The notes: generated by a model from the sequence alone, not told the origin. Positions 46,262 through 56,137 are shown, counted from the first letter of the stretch. The stretch: DNA of 64,000 nucleotides from Chitinophaga filiformis (GCF_900102545.1 NZ_FNBN01000001.1:916477-980476); one strand, 5' to 3'. A program made the numbers and translations.

Positions 46262-46513
46262 TTAATGTTCCATCATATCCAGTATGTCTGTCCAGATGAT
46301 GCGGGCTATCTGTTCACTTTCAATTGTTTTTACCCGCTCGTCCGGAGTAATCATACGGTCTTCCTGCCAGTCTATCTCTTCAGGCATAAAATCCCTAAGA
46401 ATATTTCCGCTGGTGATAACTTCGTATGTCGTTTCCTGAGCAACATCGTCCACGGTGATCGCAAGCTGGTACGATCTACCTTCGATATAAACTGTTATTG
46501 TACGCCTTTCCAT
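46262..46513 (-). CDS. Small conserved-looking protein, unknown function
   Basis: 83 residues from the ATG at 46513 (the frame extends three codons upstream). It is acidic (about 17 Asp/Glu), with a short beta-strand start (RRTITVYIEGRSYQLAITV) and a helical end (ERVKTIESEQIARIIWTDIL). There is no signal peptide or known motif. It stands just upstream of the soxD promoter on the same strand but the dyad and promoter lie between them. I do not recognise the family; codon use looks coding. Confidence 0.5.
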   Translation of the reverse strand: MERRTITVYIEGRSYQLAITVDDVAQETTYEVITSGNILRDFMPEEIDWQEDRMITPDERVKTIESEQIARIIWTDILDMMEH

Positions 46514-46597
46514 AACAAACAATTAAAACAATTAAAAAAGGGGCCTTACTATGGAATATTCCATAGCAGAATAAGTTGCAGAGAATCTGTTGGTATA

Positions 46598-46717
46598 TTA
46601 CTGGCTGCTGACTGCCGGAGGCACACTAAAGTTGTCACTGTTCGCTATTAGACCTGCTCTTGTTCCCTCTACACTTCTCTTTTTCGCTTTTTGACCCTTG
46701 CTCGAATACGTCTTCAT
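46598..46717 (-). CDS. Possible 39-residue basic peptide
   Basis: An ATG at 46717 opens a 39-codon frame with a Lys-rich first half (KTYSSKGQKAKKRSVEGTR) and a Ser/Pro/Val-rich end. The frame continues upstream to 46885 without a better start; that longer version crosses a perfect hairpin at 46826-46848 and looks non-coding. No domain or homologue is recognised. The call is tentative. Confidence 0.25.
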   Translation of the reverse strand: MKTYSSKGQKAKKRSVEGTRAGLIANSDNFSVPPAVSSQ

Positions 46718-47557
46718 AATCTCACATTTAAATGGGTTAGTAATAAGCTGACATACTACATAGAACAAAATATCTGCCAGTATGTTTTCATTAGTAAAAT
46801 GTGGAATAATTCTCCCCAACTCCAAACCCCGGAGGCTCGCTCCGGGGTAAAAAGTACGCTCTGTGTATGAATCAGTGTAGAACAAATGGCCTGTCTACCA
46901 ATTGGAAGCAATTTGAAAGTAATTGAAAATCAGTATATTTATGTGGAAAAACTCATCCTTATGGCGAAAATCAGGGGCGAACCCGGCCATTTGACACCAT
47001 GGGGTTTATTTTGATCTGTAACACAAAAAAATTAAGGGTATCTTATACGCAGGAAACGTTCAATTAAACATTCTATTCATTTGCAATGATTATCTGAAAT
47101 GGGCTAAAAAACAAAAATGCACCGCAACCGACAGTGCACTTCGTTGATATATCAATCTGCATTCATCCGGATTTTTTACCAATATCCTATACCGTCTGTG
47201 AAATTGTTTCTTTCAACTGAAGGCCGGTAAATATTCACTTTTATATAGCTGATATAATAGCTATCTTTTCTGGTATTGAATGATGGGATTAACAACCTAC
47301 AAGCCGCACAGAACGTACAGCCTGTAGTTTGTTCTTTCTAAAGATGGCTGAGTACTTATTTCGTGGTAATTAGCACAAAGGTCCCGCAGGACTTGTCTGT
47401 AAAAAAAATCGGCGGTTGATAAAATAGTCGTCAAGAATAACCTGCCGAAAACCGAAGATAACAAAGCATCATTGGAAAAGTTGTAAATGGAAAGCAAACG
47501 AAGTGTAAACAATCTTAAATGAATTGTGAATGAATATTAAATTTCCAATATTTAAAT
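46718..47557. other. Gene-poor spacer with hairpin
   Basis: About 840 bp without a convincing gene. A perfect 9-bp hairpin ACCCCGGAG-GCTCG-CTCCGGGGT lies at 46826-46848; it has no T-run on the minus strand and a short A-run after it on the plus strand. ATAGCT-N8-AGCTAT near 47246-47265 is a second, weaker dyad. A 17-codon frame (MAKIRGEPGHLTPWGLF) at 46961-47014 follows TATATTTA, one base off the -7 consensus. The 3' part forms the leader of the kinase gene at 47558. Confidence 0.4.
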
Positions 47558-49054
47558 ATGACTAGAAAATCATGGAGTTTACTGAAACTGCCAGCTGAAA
47601 GAATATATTTGTTCTTCAGGAATTTTTCGATGAAGCATCCCTTTAAGATCTACATAACTACATCTGTAATTTGCTTTCTTGTATTGGCACTCGTTCAGTT
47701 TATTCTGGTCTACAATACCTATGATCTGCTCAACAGGCGTTTCTATTACGAGAAAAAAAATAAGATCAATGAAGAATATAGTAAGGCTATTATCAATGAC
47801 AAATTATATCCCGGAGGACAGGCAATTATAGACAGTATCCTGGTGCCTGAGCTCAGAACACTGGAACAACTCAACAATACCGACACTACAAAATTCCATA
47901 CTTACTCACAGCAGCTGTTAAATAAAATATTCCACCGTCTTATCAAAGAACAGCGGATCGACAGCCTTATGCGGCAGATCCGTGATAAAGAGAATATCAC
48001 CGACTCATTACGATATGCGCTGAACATTGCCAAGATCGATATCATGACCGGCAACAAAAAGTATATCAATATCTACGATAGCAAGAAAAAATATGAACTG
48101 ATAGACGATTCACTGCAATGGTCTGACGGTATCCGTATTTATGGCGATCTGAAGGATCCTGACGAACGAAGCCAGGTAGCAAGATTGAATGTGAGCAACC
48201 CCGCGCCTTATACTTATGCCATGGCATTCAGCTTCCATGCGGAGCCCTCTAACCGCCGGCAGATGGTTTTCCGGCAGATGCGCCTGATGCTCACCATGTC
48301 GCTGCTCTCCATGTTTGCCATTATTTTACTATTTTTCATCACCATGCGGAACTGGATAAAGCAGAAACGACTCTCTGATGTTAAAACTGATTTTATCAAT
48401 AACATTACGCATGAATTTCATACACCATTGTCAGCCATTATGGTAGCCAATAAAAACATCCAGAATGCAAAGATCCTGGATAATAAGATGGCTATCAGAT
48501 CGCTGTCTGACGTAATAGAGCGGCAGTCTCACCGGTTGAAACTGCTCTTCGGACAAGTGCTGGATCTTGCTACTGTCGATAAATTATTTGTGCAGAAAAA
48601 GCCACATCATCTCAACATGCTGGTGAGTGAAATTCTGACCGATTTCAGCATCAAGTTCTCTGCTTCCAATGTGGAGATTGATTTTTCGCCCGCAGAAGAG
48701 GACCTGGTAGTAAATCTTGATAGTTTTCATTTTACTACCTTAATGCTGAATATACTGGACAATGCAGTGAAGTATAATCTTCAGCCGGTCAAAGAGTTGA
48801 TGGTGCTTATCAGAACTGACAAAGAGAATATCTACGTTACGGTCTCAGATACTGGTATCGGCATGTCAAGAGAAACGCTCAAACACATCTTTGAGAAATT
48901 TTACAGGTATCAGAAAGATCTGACGCAGAACACTAAAGGATTGGGACTAGGATTACACTATGTGAAGCAGTGCATAGATGCACATCAATGGAAATTAAAA
49001 GTAGACAGTGAAGTAGGAAAAGGGACTACCTTTGTAATTGTAATTCCTTCATAA
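47558..49054 (+). CDS. Membrane sensor histidine kinase
   Basis: 498 residues. Membrane segments at about 31-52 and 246-266 enclose a periplasmic sensor region of roughly 190 residues with no recognised fold. HisKA follows with His285 in NITHEFHTPLSAI, then HATPase with the N box LMLNILDNAVKYN, DTGIGM and GLGLGLHYV. It has no HAMP domain. The OmpR-type regulator at 49114 follows 59 bp later and is surely its partner. The pair stands between two operons that share the AGTCTA dyad, so a role in controlling them can be tested. Confidence 0.92.
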   Translation: MTRKSWSLLKLPAERIYLFFRNFSMKHPFKIYITTSVICFLVLALVQFILVYNTYDLLNRRFYYEKKNKINEEYSKAIINDKLYPGGQAIIDSILVPELRTLEQLNNTDTTKFHTYSQQLLNKIFHRLIKEQRIDSLMRQIRDKENITDSLRYALNIAKIDIMTGNKKYINIYDSKKKYELIDDSLQWSDGIRIYGDLKDPDERSQVARLNVSNPAPYTYAMAFSFHAEPSNRRQMVFRQMRLMLTMSLLSMFAIILLFFITMRNWIKQKRLSDVKTDFINNITHEFHTPLSAIMVANKNIQNAKILDNKMAIRSLSDVIERQSHRLKLLFGQVLDLATVDKLFVQKKPHHLNMLVSEILTDFSIKFSASNVEIDFSPAEEDLVVNLDSFHFTTLMLNILDNAVKYNLQPVKELMVLIRTDKENIYVTVSDTGIGMSRETLKHIFEKFYRYQKDLTQNTKGLGLGLHYVKQCIDAHQWKLKVDSEVGKGTTFVIVIPS

Positions 49055-49113
49055 AACATTTTTAGTAATTAACGTAGAACAGGTCGGCTGCTTCAAATTA
49101 AAAATTGAACGCT

Positions 49114-49818
49114 ATGAGACATCGCATTTTATTAGTCGAGGATGAATCAGATTTGGGTAATGTAGTAAAACAGTACCTCGAGCTGATGGATTTTGAAGTA
49201 AACTGGCAACAGAGTGGCAGTGATGCGCTGGAAGATTTTAAAAGAGCTCCTGAGCTCTATCAGATACTGCTGATCGATGTGAATCTTCCCGGCATGAACG
49301 GATTCGAACTTGCCGAACACGTGGTCAAAATCAATGATCAGGTACCTTTCCTATTCCTTACTGCACGCGGTGAAAAAACAGATCGCCTGAATGGTCTCAA
49401 AATAGGGGCAGACGATTATGTCGTGAAACCCTTCGATGTAGATGAACTGGTATTGCGTATCCGGAACATCATCAAACGTAAACAACCCGTGGTACAGCCG
49501 GAAGTTGTAAAAGCCAATAATGTTATCACCATAGGCAATACGCAGCTATTCGTTGATTCCCTGAAACTGATTACAGAACAGGGAGATGAAATAGTGCTTA
49601 CGCCAAGAGAATGCGACCTGCTGGTGTTATTCTTCCACAACGTAAACCGTGTGATCAAACGGGAAGAAATCCTTACCAAAGTCTGGGGTTCCAACGATTA
49701 CTTCGTGGGCCGCAGCCTGGATGTGTTCATCTCGAGGTTCAGAAAGTATTTCAACCAGAATCCCGGTATCAGTATCAAGAACGTATACGGAATCGGATTT
49801 GTGTTCAATGTGAAATGA
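49114..49818 (+). CDS. OmpR/PhoB-family response regulator
   Basis: 234 residues from the ATG at 49114; the frame opens at a TTG at 49105, which I consider less likely. The receiver (1-120) has the acidic pair E9-D10, the acceptor Asp55 in LLIDVNLPG, and KPFD near 105-108. A winged-helix DNA-binding domain follows (ITEQGDEIVLTPRECDLL, GRSLDVFISRFRKYF, NVYGIGFVF). It is the partner of the kinase at 47558. OmpR-type proteins usually bind direct repeats, but the DNA target here is unknown. Confidence 0.93.
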   Translation: MRHRILLVEDESDLGNVVKQYLELMDFEVNWQQSGSDALEDFKRAPELYQILLIDVNLPGMNGFELAEHVVKINDQVPFLFLTARGEKTDRLNGLKIGADDYVVKPFDVDELVLRIRNIIKRKQPVVQPEVVKANNVITIGNTQLFVDSLKLITEQGDEIVLTPRECDLLVLFFHNVNRVIKREEILTKVWGSNDYFVGRSLDVFISRFRKYFNQNPGISIKNVYGIGFVFNVK

Positions 49819-50181
49819 TCATACCGCTTATCCTCGCTACACTTTTTTCAATTGCCTGCATCGTCATTTGATGAAATGCATGTGGCACATACACGCATGC
49901 TATACCGCTACAAATCTGGTTCAGTAATTCCGTTTAGTAGCACAGGGGCCGTTATAGCGCCCGCCTCAGTAACGAAATATAGTAGTTATTGGAACGCGTC
50001 ATTTACGTTTCCCACGGGGTGACGATCCCGTTATATTCCCCGCGATTGTCATCCCAACACGTACCAGGGTTGAAACCCGGGGTATCGTAAGACAAACCAG
50101 GATCATGCAAGTCATATGCAACTCTGTATGCAACATACATGCAGCCTCGTCCTGACATTAGCGATACACTCCTCAGCGCAA
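49819..50181. other. Spacer with diverged intergenic repeat
   Basis: 363 bp with no gene. The stretch 50020-50105 shares words and order with 36405-36490 of the TIR element (TT-TCATCC-AAC, then GGGTATCGT followed by AC). It includes a small hairpin GGGTT-G-AAACCC near 50071. I see no terminator with a T-run for the regulator at 49818 or for the cupin gene at 50182. Confidence 0.35.
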
Positions 50182-51042
50182 CTATTTCCTGTTCACAGCG
50201 CGTTCAGCCCTTCTGTATGCAGTCTTCATCTTGTAGTCAAACCACTTCTTTCCCAGTATCTTCCGCATGGCATCGTCAAAACGCCGCGTTATAAAGATAT
50301 TCCGCACGCCGACTGCACGCTTCAGCATAGACACCGGCAATGCACGATAAGCAACCGAATAGCCCTCCGTTTCATACTGGATGTAATGCCAGTAACCGGA
50401 AGGTATGAACAGCGTTTCCCCGAAATGCAGGGTACACTCCCAGCCATTCAGATGCCGGAGCGCCGGAAAGGCCTCATAATCAGGATTACGCAGATCGGCA
50501 ATACCATGGAAATTCCAGGGCAGCCGGTATAAGAGGTCCGATTGCTCATTAGGGAACAACCATACTTTTTTGACTCCTTTAAACTGCGACAGAAATACGT
50601 GCGACATGTCGATATCATAGTGATATCTCACAGAAGAGCCCTCTCCGCCGAAGAACAGAAAGGGCAACCAGGTCAGCAGGTTATCTGCCAGTTTTCTCAC
50701 CTTCAGCTGTTGCTTGATATCCGGTCGCTCCCGCAGCAGGTTAAACAGGAACAAGCGCCTGACGGTAGGCCTTGACTCAATCAGGTCCAGGTAGTCGCCA
50801 AACTTCATTTTTTCCGCAGGCTGGCTTGTCGCCTTGTCCAGATGCGCGTTTTCCTCATTGTGCACACCTACCATCACATCACCGGCTTCCTGCCTGAAAT
50901 AATCGTAGTTCCATTTTTTCAATGCCTCGCTCTCAGGGTGAATAAAGTCCTTTATCAGCACAGGAATCCCCGGTTCCAGAAATTCGCTCGTAAACTGCTC
51001 CCGGGTGTACCCGCTAATAGTTGTTACAGGTTTCAGTTGCAT
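50182..51042 (-). CDS. Cupin_8 / JmjC-like oxygenase
   Basis: 286 residues, no signal peptide. The Fe(II) site of JmjC-type oxygenases is present: HxD at His141-Asp143 in RYHYDIDMSH, and the distal His219 in IPSGYWHYIQY. The fold region runs from about 20 to 235. Such enzymes use 2-oxoglutarate to hydroxylate proteins or small molecules. It is the last gene of the TlpA-YceI-peroxidase-receptor operon, 14 bp after the DUF4397 gene. The substrate is unknown; it is probably the only cytoplasmic member of the operon. Confidence 0.82.
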   Translation of the reverse strand: MQLKPVTTISGYTREQFTSEFLEPGIPVLIKDFIHPESEALKKWNYDYFRQEAGDVMVGVHNEENAHLDKATSQPAEKMKFGDYLDLIESRPTVRRLFLFNLLRERPDIKQQLKVRKLADNLLTWLPFLFFGGEGSSVRYHYDIDMSHVFLSQFKGVKKVWLFPNEQSDLLYRLPWNFHGIADLRNPDYEAFPALRHLNGWECTLHFGETLFIPSGYWHYIQYETEGYSVAYRALPVSMLKRAVGVRNIFITRRFDDAMRKILGKKWFDYKMKTAYRRAERAVNRK

Positions 51043-51056
51043 GATATATTCTGTTG

Positions 51057-51899
51057 TTAATTCTCAAGATGTGTAATGATAGCGCCTCCTGTCGCCGATT
51101 TGCCCGGCGCCTTGTACAGGAAGACCGTGTAGCTTTTCCCGGCTTCCAGCGCCAGGTTGGAAAATGTTTCCCCTTCAATGGCCAGCGGGCTATGATCGGA
51201 GCTTGAACTCACCGCCAGACCGGAAGTACCTGCAGGTACTTCCACAAAAGGCCCAAGCGACCATACATTCAGACCATTGCCTTCCAGTACAGAACCGCCG
51301 GCACGACCATAATCCACACTTCCGAACAAGAGGCTATCCCTGCCCTGCTGCTGTAATGTGATACTGACAGCCGGAATGCCCGGTGCAAGATGAACGAAGC
51401 GTAGTTTGGCCTTGCCGGCGGCAGGGGTTTCAAGGTTGTCATAGAACAGTATGAGGGTATCTTTCGTAATATCTGTTTTGCTGCTGGCGGCAAAGACGGT
51501 GTGGTGATAGCCTGCTATAGGTCCGTTCGGCCCTCCGCTGGCTGTAAAGGCAGCCTGATTTCCGAACTGGCGCGACAGCTTGTAGCTGGTGCCTGTACCT
51601 TCTGTGAAATTGATCTGCACATTGCCGAATACCGTTGGCAGATAAGGCGAGGCTTTGCCAACACCTACCGAAGTTGTCGTTACCTGCGCTGTGAAGGCCC
51701 AGAACTGTAATGGAACATCTACCGGACGTGCATTCACAAAGCTGATCTGCGCATTGAGCGGCGGTCTTTCTCCGGCATTCACATCCAGGTAATCAGCCTT
51801 ATTGCAGGCCCCCAGCATACCTGCAATGAGTAATATCGTCACAATACGGGCTGAAAAAATGCCCCGAGTGATATTGATCGTCATATTCATGTTCTGCAT
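51057..51899 (-). CDS. DUF4397-type lipoprotein
   Basis: 280 residues with a signal peptide and lipobox MLGAC (Cys32). The start may be any of the Met codons at 1, 4 or 6. Two related beta-rich halves (AQISFVNARPVDVPLQFW and AKLRFVHLAPGIPAVSITL) show the DUF4397 pattern, with a final YTVFLYKAPG strand. It is 22 bp after the TonB receptor gene, so a surface or periplasmic helper of that receptor is likely. No enzymatic motif. Confidence 0.8.
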   Translation of the reverse strand: MQNMNMTINITRGIFSARIVTILLIAGMLGACNKADYLDVNAGERPPLNAQISFVNARPVDVPLQFWAFTAQVTTTSVGVGKASPYLPTVFGNVQINFTEGTGTSYKLSRQFGNQAAFTASGGPNGPIAGYHHTVFAASSKTDITKDTLILFYDNLETPAAGKAKLRFVHLAPGIPAVSITLQQQGRDSLLFGSVDYGRAGGSVLEGNGLNVWSLGPFVEVPAGTSGLAVSSSSDHSPLAIEGETFSNLALEAGKSYTVFLYKAPGKSATGGAIITHLEN

Positions 51900-51921
51900 T
51901 TTAATACGCCTTCAGGCGCGT

Positions 51922-54474
51922 TTAAAATTGAGCCAGCAACCTGGCAAAAGGCTGAATACCAGCACTGCCATTCTGAATGCCTACCACAGTTGGATTACGC
52001 AGGCCGGATATTGTAGCAGCTGTATAATCGCCCAGCACATCAAAAACATTGTTGACACCAACTGTGGCCAACAGCTGTGGCGTGATATAATATCCCGCCG
52101 AGAGGTCTGTTACCCAGACAGGCTTCAGTTCCTGGAAGAAATAGTCAGGTCTGGGAAAGGTAGCATTCAGTGCTGTAGCTGTGGTAACACTGCCGAAATA
52201 GACAGTACGTAGCAAGAGGTTCCATTTACGGAGATTATAGATGCCCTGCAGTGTAATTTTCGTTTGCGGTATGTTAGTCGTTACACGCGCCTTTTCTGCT
52301 TCACTGAAGATGACATAGCGGTATGCTTCCAGTCCTTTCGGCGTATTCACACCCGTGACTTCGTTGCGCGAAAAGTTGGCGCCTGCCAGGAATGACAATG
52401 TTCCCTTATCTAACTGCAGTTTATAGCTGCCTGTAAATTCAATGCCCTTTGTACGGGTACTGAATGCGTTATAAAAGAACTTCGCCTGTGTAGTACCTGT
52501 TTGCAGCAGTAGGGCCCTCACATCTTCCGGCAGATTGTTATCCAGTGCAGAGAAGTTACCGGTATTGCCTACGCGGTTCTCTATCTCAATGTGATAAGCA
52601 TCAAGCGTTAATTCAACCCGTGGCGCCGGTTGGGAAGTAATACCGGCACTGAAACCCTTTGATCTTTCAGGTGTCAGAGAAGGGATACCCAATGCCCTTG
52701 CAGCGGCGCTTTTGTTGGAAGCGGTTACCAGGTCTACCGCGCGTCCCTGTTGAAAGGTGGTGGAAGTCTCCGTGTAATAGAACTGTGCAAGATCCGGTGC
52801 ACGGAAACCAGTATTATAGGCTCCCCGGAAAGCCAGCCATTTAGCCAGGCTATAACGGCTGGCAACTTTCCAGGTAGTAACATTGCCAAAGTCAGAGAAA
52901 TGCTCTGCCCTGATGGCTGCTGACAACAACCATTTACTGGTAATGTTGGCCTCAATATCGAGATAACCTGCGGCAACAGCCCGGTTAACATTTACTTCAT
53001 TGACAGGCCTGAATCCTGCATGTATCTGTGATCCCGGAGATAAACCATTCAGCGCAATCAGCCCGGCAGATGATTGATACGGTACGCCGGCAGCTGTGGT
53101 ATCAATGTTATACACCGTACGCAGATCAGCCTTTGCATAAGACGCTTCTTCTCCCGCAATGATCTGGTATGTTTCCACGCGGTACTGCCCACCGAAGGCC
53201 ACATTAACACCTTTCAGCGCCTTGTCGAAATACCTCGAGATATCCAGACTGGCTGTATTCTGCGAAGCATTATAACGACCGGCATCAAAGGTGGTAGGAC
53301 TCTTCAAACCATAACTTGCATTCAGTGAATTGTCTATTACATTCCCGAAATCATTCTTACCATATACATTCGAAAGATCGGTAGTCCACTCTTCTAACTT
53401 TCCTTTAATGCCTATGGCGATAGATTTATCCGTGATAGTATTGTCCATCTCCGGCAGAAAACCGTCAGGATACAGGAATGAATTATTTCTTTCTGTCCAT
53501 CCCGGTAAACGGTATACAGCAGTGAACTCAGCGTTACGATGACTGATACCGCCGAAAGTATACAGCTCAACACCGTCTTTGAGCGGAATAGCGGCGTTGA
53601 ACGACAAGAGTGCGTCTTTAGCCTTGTTGGAGCCGCCTCCGCGCTGATCGAAGTAATGACGGTCTATACCACGACTGGCCAGTATCGCATCATCTATCTC
53701 CTTTGTATAGACAGCATCATATCCACGTGTATTAGCACCACCGCCATAGATGGGTCCATTGTATAGTCCCGCATCCCTTCTGCCTGCCGGCAATGCAATG
53801 CCCTGTGTGGCAAATTCGGCAGTGAGATGGAGATAACCACCCTGCTGTCCTATTTTAAGGCCATAGCTAACGTTGGACCGGGTTGTCAATCCATCTCCTC
53901 TGCGCCGCATGCTGGCAGTTGAACTGACGTTGATATCATCGGTTGATTTCTTCAGTACGATATTGATCACACCTGCAATGGCGTCGGAGCCGTATTGTGC
54001 AGCAGCACCATCTCTGAGTATTTCGATACGCTCAATAGCTCCCGCCGGAATGGCGTTCAGATCATATCCTGTCGCACCATTTCCCAGTCCGCCCCAGTTT
54101 ATATTAGCGCTTTTATGTCTTCTTTTTCCGTTTACAAGTACCAGCAGCTGGTCCACACCCAATCCCTTTAATTGCGCAAGACTGAGTGCGGAACCTGCAT
54201 CACCGGCGTTGCTGCCATTCACTGAGTGAAAGGAGGGAGAGATGTATTGCAGCAACTGAGTCACACTGGTTTGTGGGGCATTTTCCTGTAAAGACCTAAG
54301 GTTAATGACATCTACCGGCACCGGTGCATTCAGCCGGGTACGGGTCACACTGCGGGAACCCACTATCTGCACCTCGCCCAGATGACGCTGAGTGAGGGTA
54401 TCCTTCTCCTGCGACTGTGCCTGCACAATATTGCCTGCAAACAGCAGTAAAAAAATGATAGTAAAGATTCTCAT
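51922..54474 (-). CDS. TonB-dependent receptor
   Basis: 850 residues with a signal peptide (1-19). A short TonB-contact region (LGEVQIVGSRSVTRTRLNA) leads directly into the plug (VDQLLVLVNGKRRHKSA, IERIEILRDGAAAQYGSDAIAGVINIVLKK) and a barrel ending NGSAGIQPFARLLAQF. It lacks the regulatory-like N-terminal domain of SusC and has no SusD, so it is a classical receptor of the siderophore/cobalamin/small-ligand type. It lies 49 bp after the peroxidase gene. The ligand is unknown. Confidence 0.9.
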   Translation of the reverse strand: MRIFTIIFLLLFAGNIVQAQSQEKDTLTQRHLGEVQIVGSRSVTRTRLNAPVPVDVINLRSLQENAPQTSVTQLLQYISPSFHSVNGSNAGDAGSALSLAQLKGLGVDQLLVLVNGKRRHKSANINWGGLGNGATGYDLNAIPAGAIERIEILRDGAAAQYGSDAIAGVINIVLKKSTDDINVSSTASMRRRGDGLTTRSNVSYGLKIGQQGGYLHLTAEFATQGIALPAGRRDAGLYNGPIYGGGANTRGYDAVYTKEIDDAILASRGIDRHYFDQRGGGSNKAKDALLSFNAAIPLKDGVELYTFGGISHRNAEFTAVYRLPGWTERNNSFLYPDGFLPEMDNTITDKSIAIGIKGKLEEWTTDLSNVYGKNDFGNVIDNSLNASYGLKSPTTFDAGRYNASQNTASLDISRYFDKALKGVNVAFGGQYRVETYQIIAGEEASYAKADLRTVYNIDTTAAGVPYQSSAGLIALNGLSPGSQIHAGFRPVNEVNVNRAVAAGYLDIEANITSKWLLSAAIRAEHFSDFGNVTTWKVASRYSLAKWLAFRGAYNTGFRAPDLAQFYYTETSTTFQQGRAVDLVTASNKSAAARALGIPSLTPERSKGFSAGITSQPAPRVELTLDAYHIEIENRVGNTGNFSALDNNLPEDVRALLLQTGTTQAKFFYNAFSTRTKGIEFTGSYKLQLDKGTLSFLAGANFSRNEVTGVNTPKGLEAYRYVIFSEAEKARVTTNIPQTKITLQGIYNLRKWNLLLRTVYFGSVTTATALNATFPRPDYFFQELKPVWVTDLSAGYYITPQLLATVGVNNVFDVLGDYTAATISGLRNPTVVGIQNGSAGIQPFARLLAQF

Positions 54475-54523
54475 GTTGATAATGTTAATAAGATAAGGTG
54501 TCCGCCCTGCGACGGACTTTTGA

Positions 54524-55459
54524 TTATTGGTTGATGAAACGGTCGTCGGTGAGTGTTTTTAAAAATGCTTCGAGTTCGTCTATTTCAGTGGCTGTTAAAT
54601 TCAGTGGCGTATTTAATGAGAGATCCCTTTTTATACCATCATGTACAATTGCATCAGGATTGTTATAGTACTGTATCACTTCGCGCAATGTTTTAAACAT
54701 ACCGTTATGCATATAAGGCGCAGTGATAGCTACATTCCTGAGACCGGGCACTTTGAAGAATCCCAGTTGTGCACTATCCCGTGTCACTTCAAATCGCCCC
54801 GCATCTGTCAGTGTAGTGCCATTGTACAAGCCGATATTCTTAAAGCGGTCGGCAGTAAAATCTTCCCCCGAGTGACAATTGCTGCAATTGGCCTTACCTA
54901 TGAATAATAATCTGCCTCTTGCAGCTGCCGGTGAAATGGCCTGATCGTCTCCGTTAATATATCTGTCATAAGGACTGTTGGCCGTTTCCAGGGTACGCTC
55001 ATATGCAGCGAGCGCATTCAGCAGATTTTTCTCAGTCGGCACACTGTTAAACAGTTTTCTGAAAGCGCGCACATAAGTACTGTCTGCATTCAGCCGTTTT
55101 ACTGCATCTTCAATAGGTAAGCCCATTTCGTTTGCAGCAATGATCGGCTGTTTGGCCTGCTCTTCCAGTGAAGCGCTGCGTCCATCCCAGAAGAAACTGG
55201 GTCGGCCCCGCTGATTGGTGATTGAGGGCGTATTCCTCTTCGTAAGCTGACCATGAATACCACTACTGAATGCGGCAGTATCTGCAAATGCAAACTGTGG
55301 CTTATGACAGGATGCACAACTGATGGTTCTGTCGCCGGATAATACCGGATCAAAAAACAACTGCTCTCCCAGCTTCGCACGTGTTAACGGTTCCTCCGAA
55401 TGAAAGGCCAGCAACATAACGGCAGTTACTAATATGCCTGCGATGTACCACTGTTTCAT
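54524..55459 (-). CDS. Di-haem cytochrome c peroxidase family protein
   Basis: 311 residues with a signal segment (5-20). Two haem motifs CASCH (C48) and CSNCH (C192), the conserved Trp between them (FFWDGRS), and YMHNGMFKTL near the C-terminus are those of the bacterial CcpA/MauG family. Members reduce hydrogen peroxide in the periplasm or modify proteins and small molecules. Its ATG shares one base with the YceI stop codon (TAATG), which suggests translational coupling. Confidence 0.9.
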   Translation of the reverse strand: MKQWYIAGILVTAVMLLAFHSEEPLTRAKLGEQLFFDPVLSGDRTISCASCHKPQFAFADTAAFSSGIHGQLTKRNTPSITNQRGRPSFFWDGRSASLEEQAKQPIIAANEMGLPIEDAVKRLNADSTYVRAFRKLFNSVPTEKNLLNALAAYERTLETANSPYDRYINGDDQAISPAAARGRLLFIGKANCSNCHSGEDFTADRFKNIGLYNGTTLTDAGRFEVTRDSAQLGFFKVPGLRNVAITAPYMHNGMFKTLREVIQYYNNPDAIVHDGIKRDLSLNTPLNLTATEIDELEAFLKTLTDDRFINQ

Positions 55460-56118
55460 TACTGTGCATTAGCCAACAATGTTATGTCCAGCTCAAAATC
55501 ATCATAGATAGCTTTGTCGCCAAGGTTCTCGAAATAGTTCTTCGAACGGTATTTGATATCATACTTCGTTCTGTCTATTTTCAACTTTGCAGTAGCGGTC
55601 AGCTTATCCTTATCCACCTTTACGCTGGCTGGAAAACTGATATCGTTTGTGATGCCTTTGATGGTCAGTTTACCTGTGAGATCATATTGATTATTACCCT
55701 GCGGTTTAATACCGGTGATCAGAAAATCTGCAGTAGGAAATTTTTCAACAGCAAAGAAATCATCACTTTTCAGATGCCCTGTAAGCTTGGCATTACCGTC
55801 TGCATCTTTGATATCGGTTACTGTGATACTACGGGTATCCAGTTTGAAACTGCCGTTCTTTAAAGCGTTGTTCTCTACATTCAGTGTACCACTGCTGATG
55901 TTGATAGTACCGGTATGTTCGCCGGTTACTTTGTGTGCAGTCCACAATAGTTTACTGTTCCTATTATCTACCTGGAATGCAGTTACTTTATTGGCTGTAA
56001 TAATATTATTAACAGTTGCAGGTATCGGTTGAGTATTCTTTACCTGTACGGTAAAAGCGGTGATCACGGCTATGACACCGATAGAAGCAAAGGAGGCTGC
56101 GTGTTGGAAGAGTTTCAT
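55459..56118 (-). CDS. YceI-family periplasmic protein
   Basis: 219 residues with a signal peptide (about 1-26). The YceI lipocalin-like barrel covers about 50-215: VDNRNSKLLWTAHKVTGEH, FDLDT-like FKLDTRSITV, HLKSDDFFAVEKFPTADF, and the closing IYDDFELDITL. YceI proteins bind long-chain isoprenoids or similar lipids in the periplasm. It stands between the TlpA-like gene (119 bp upstream) and the peroxidase (one-base overlap). Confidence 0.9.
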   Translation of the reverse strand: MKLFQHAASFASIGVIAVITAFTVQVKNTQPIPATVNNIITANKVTAFQVDNRNSKLLWTAHKVTGEHTGTINISSGTLNVENNALKNGSFKLDTRSITVTDIKDADGNAKLTGHLKSDDFFAVEKFPTADFLITGIKPQGNNQYDLTGKLTIKGITNDISFPASVKVDKDKLTATAKLKIDRTKYDIKYRSKNYFENLGDKAIYDDFELDITLLANAQ

Positions 56119-56137
56119 AATAATTCGTTTTTAAAGA

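Noticed and set aside
47297..47512. 71-codon minus-strand frame in the spacer before the kinase
   Set aside because: No start context, domain or coding character; it overlaps the leader of the kinase gene.
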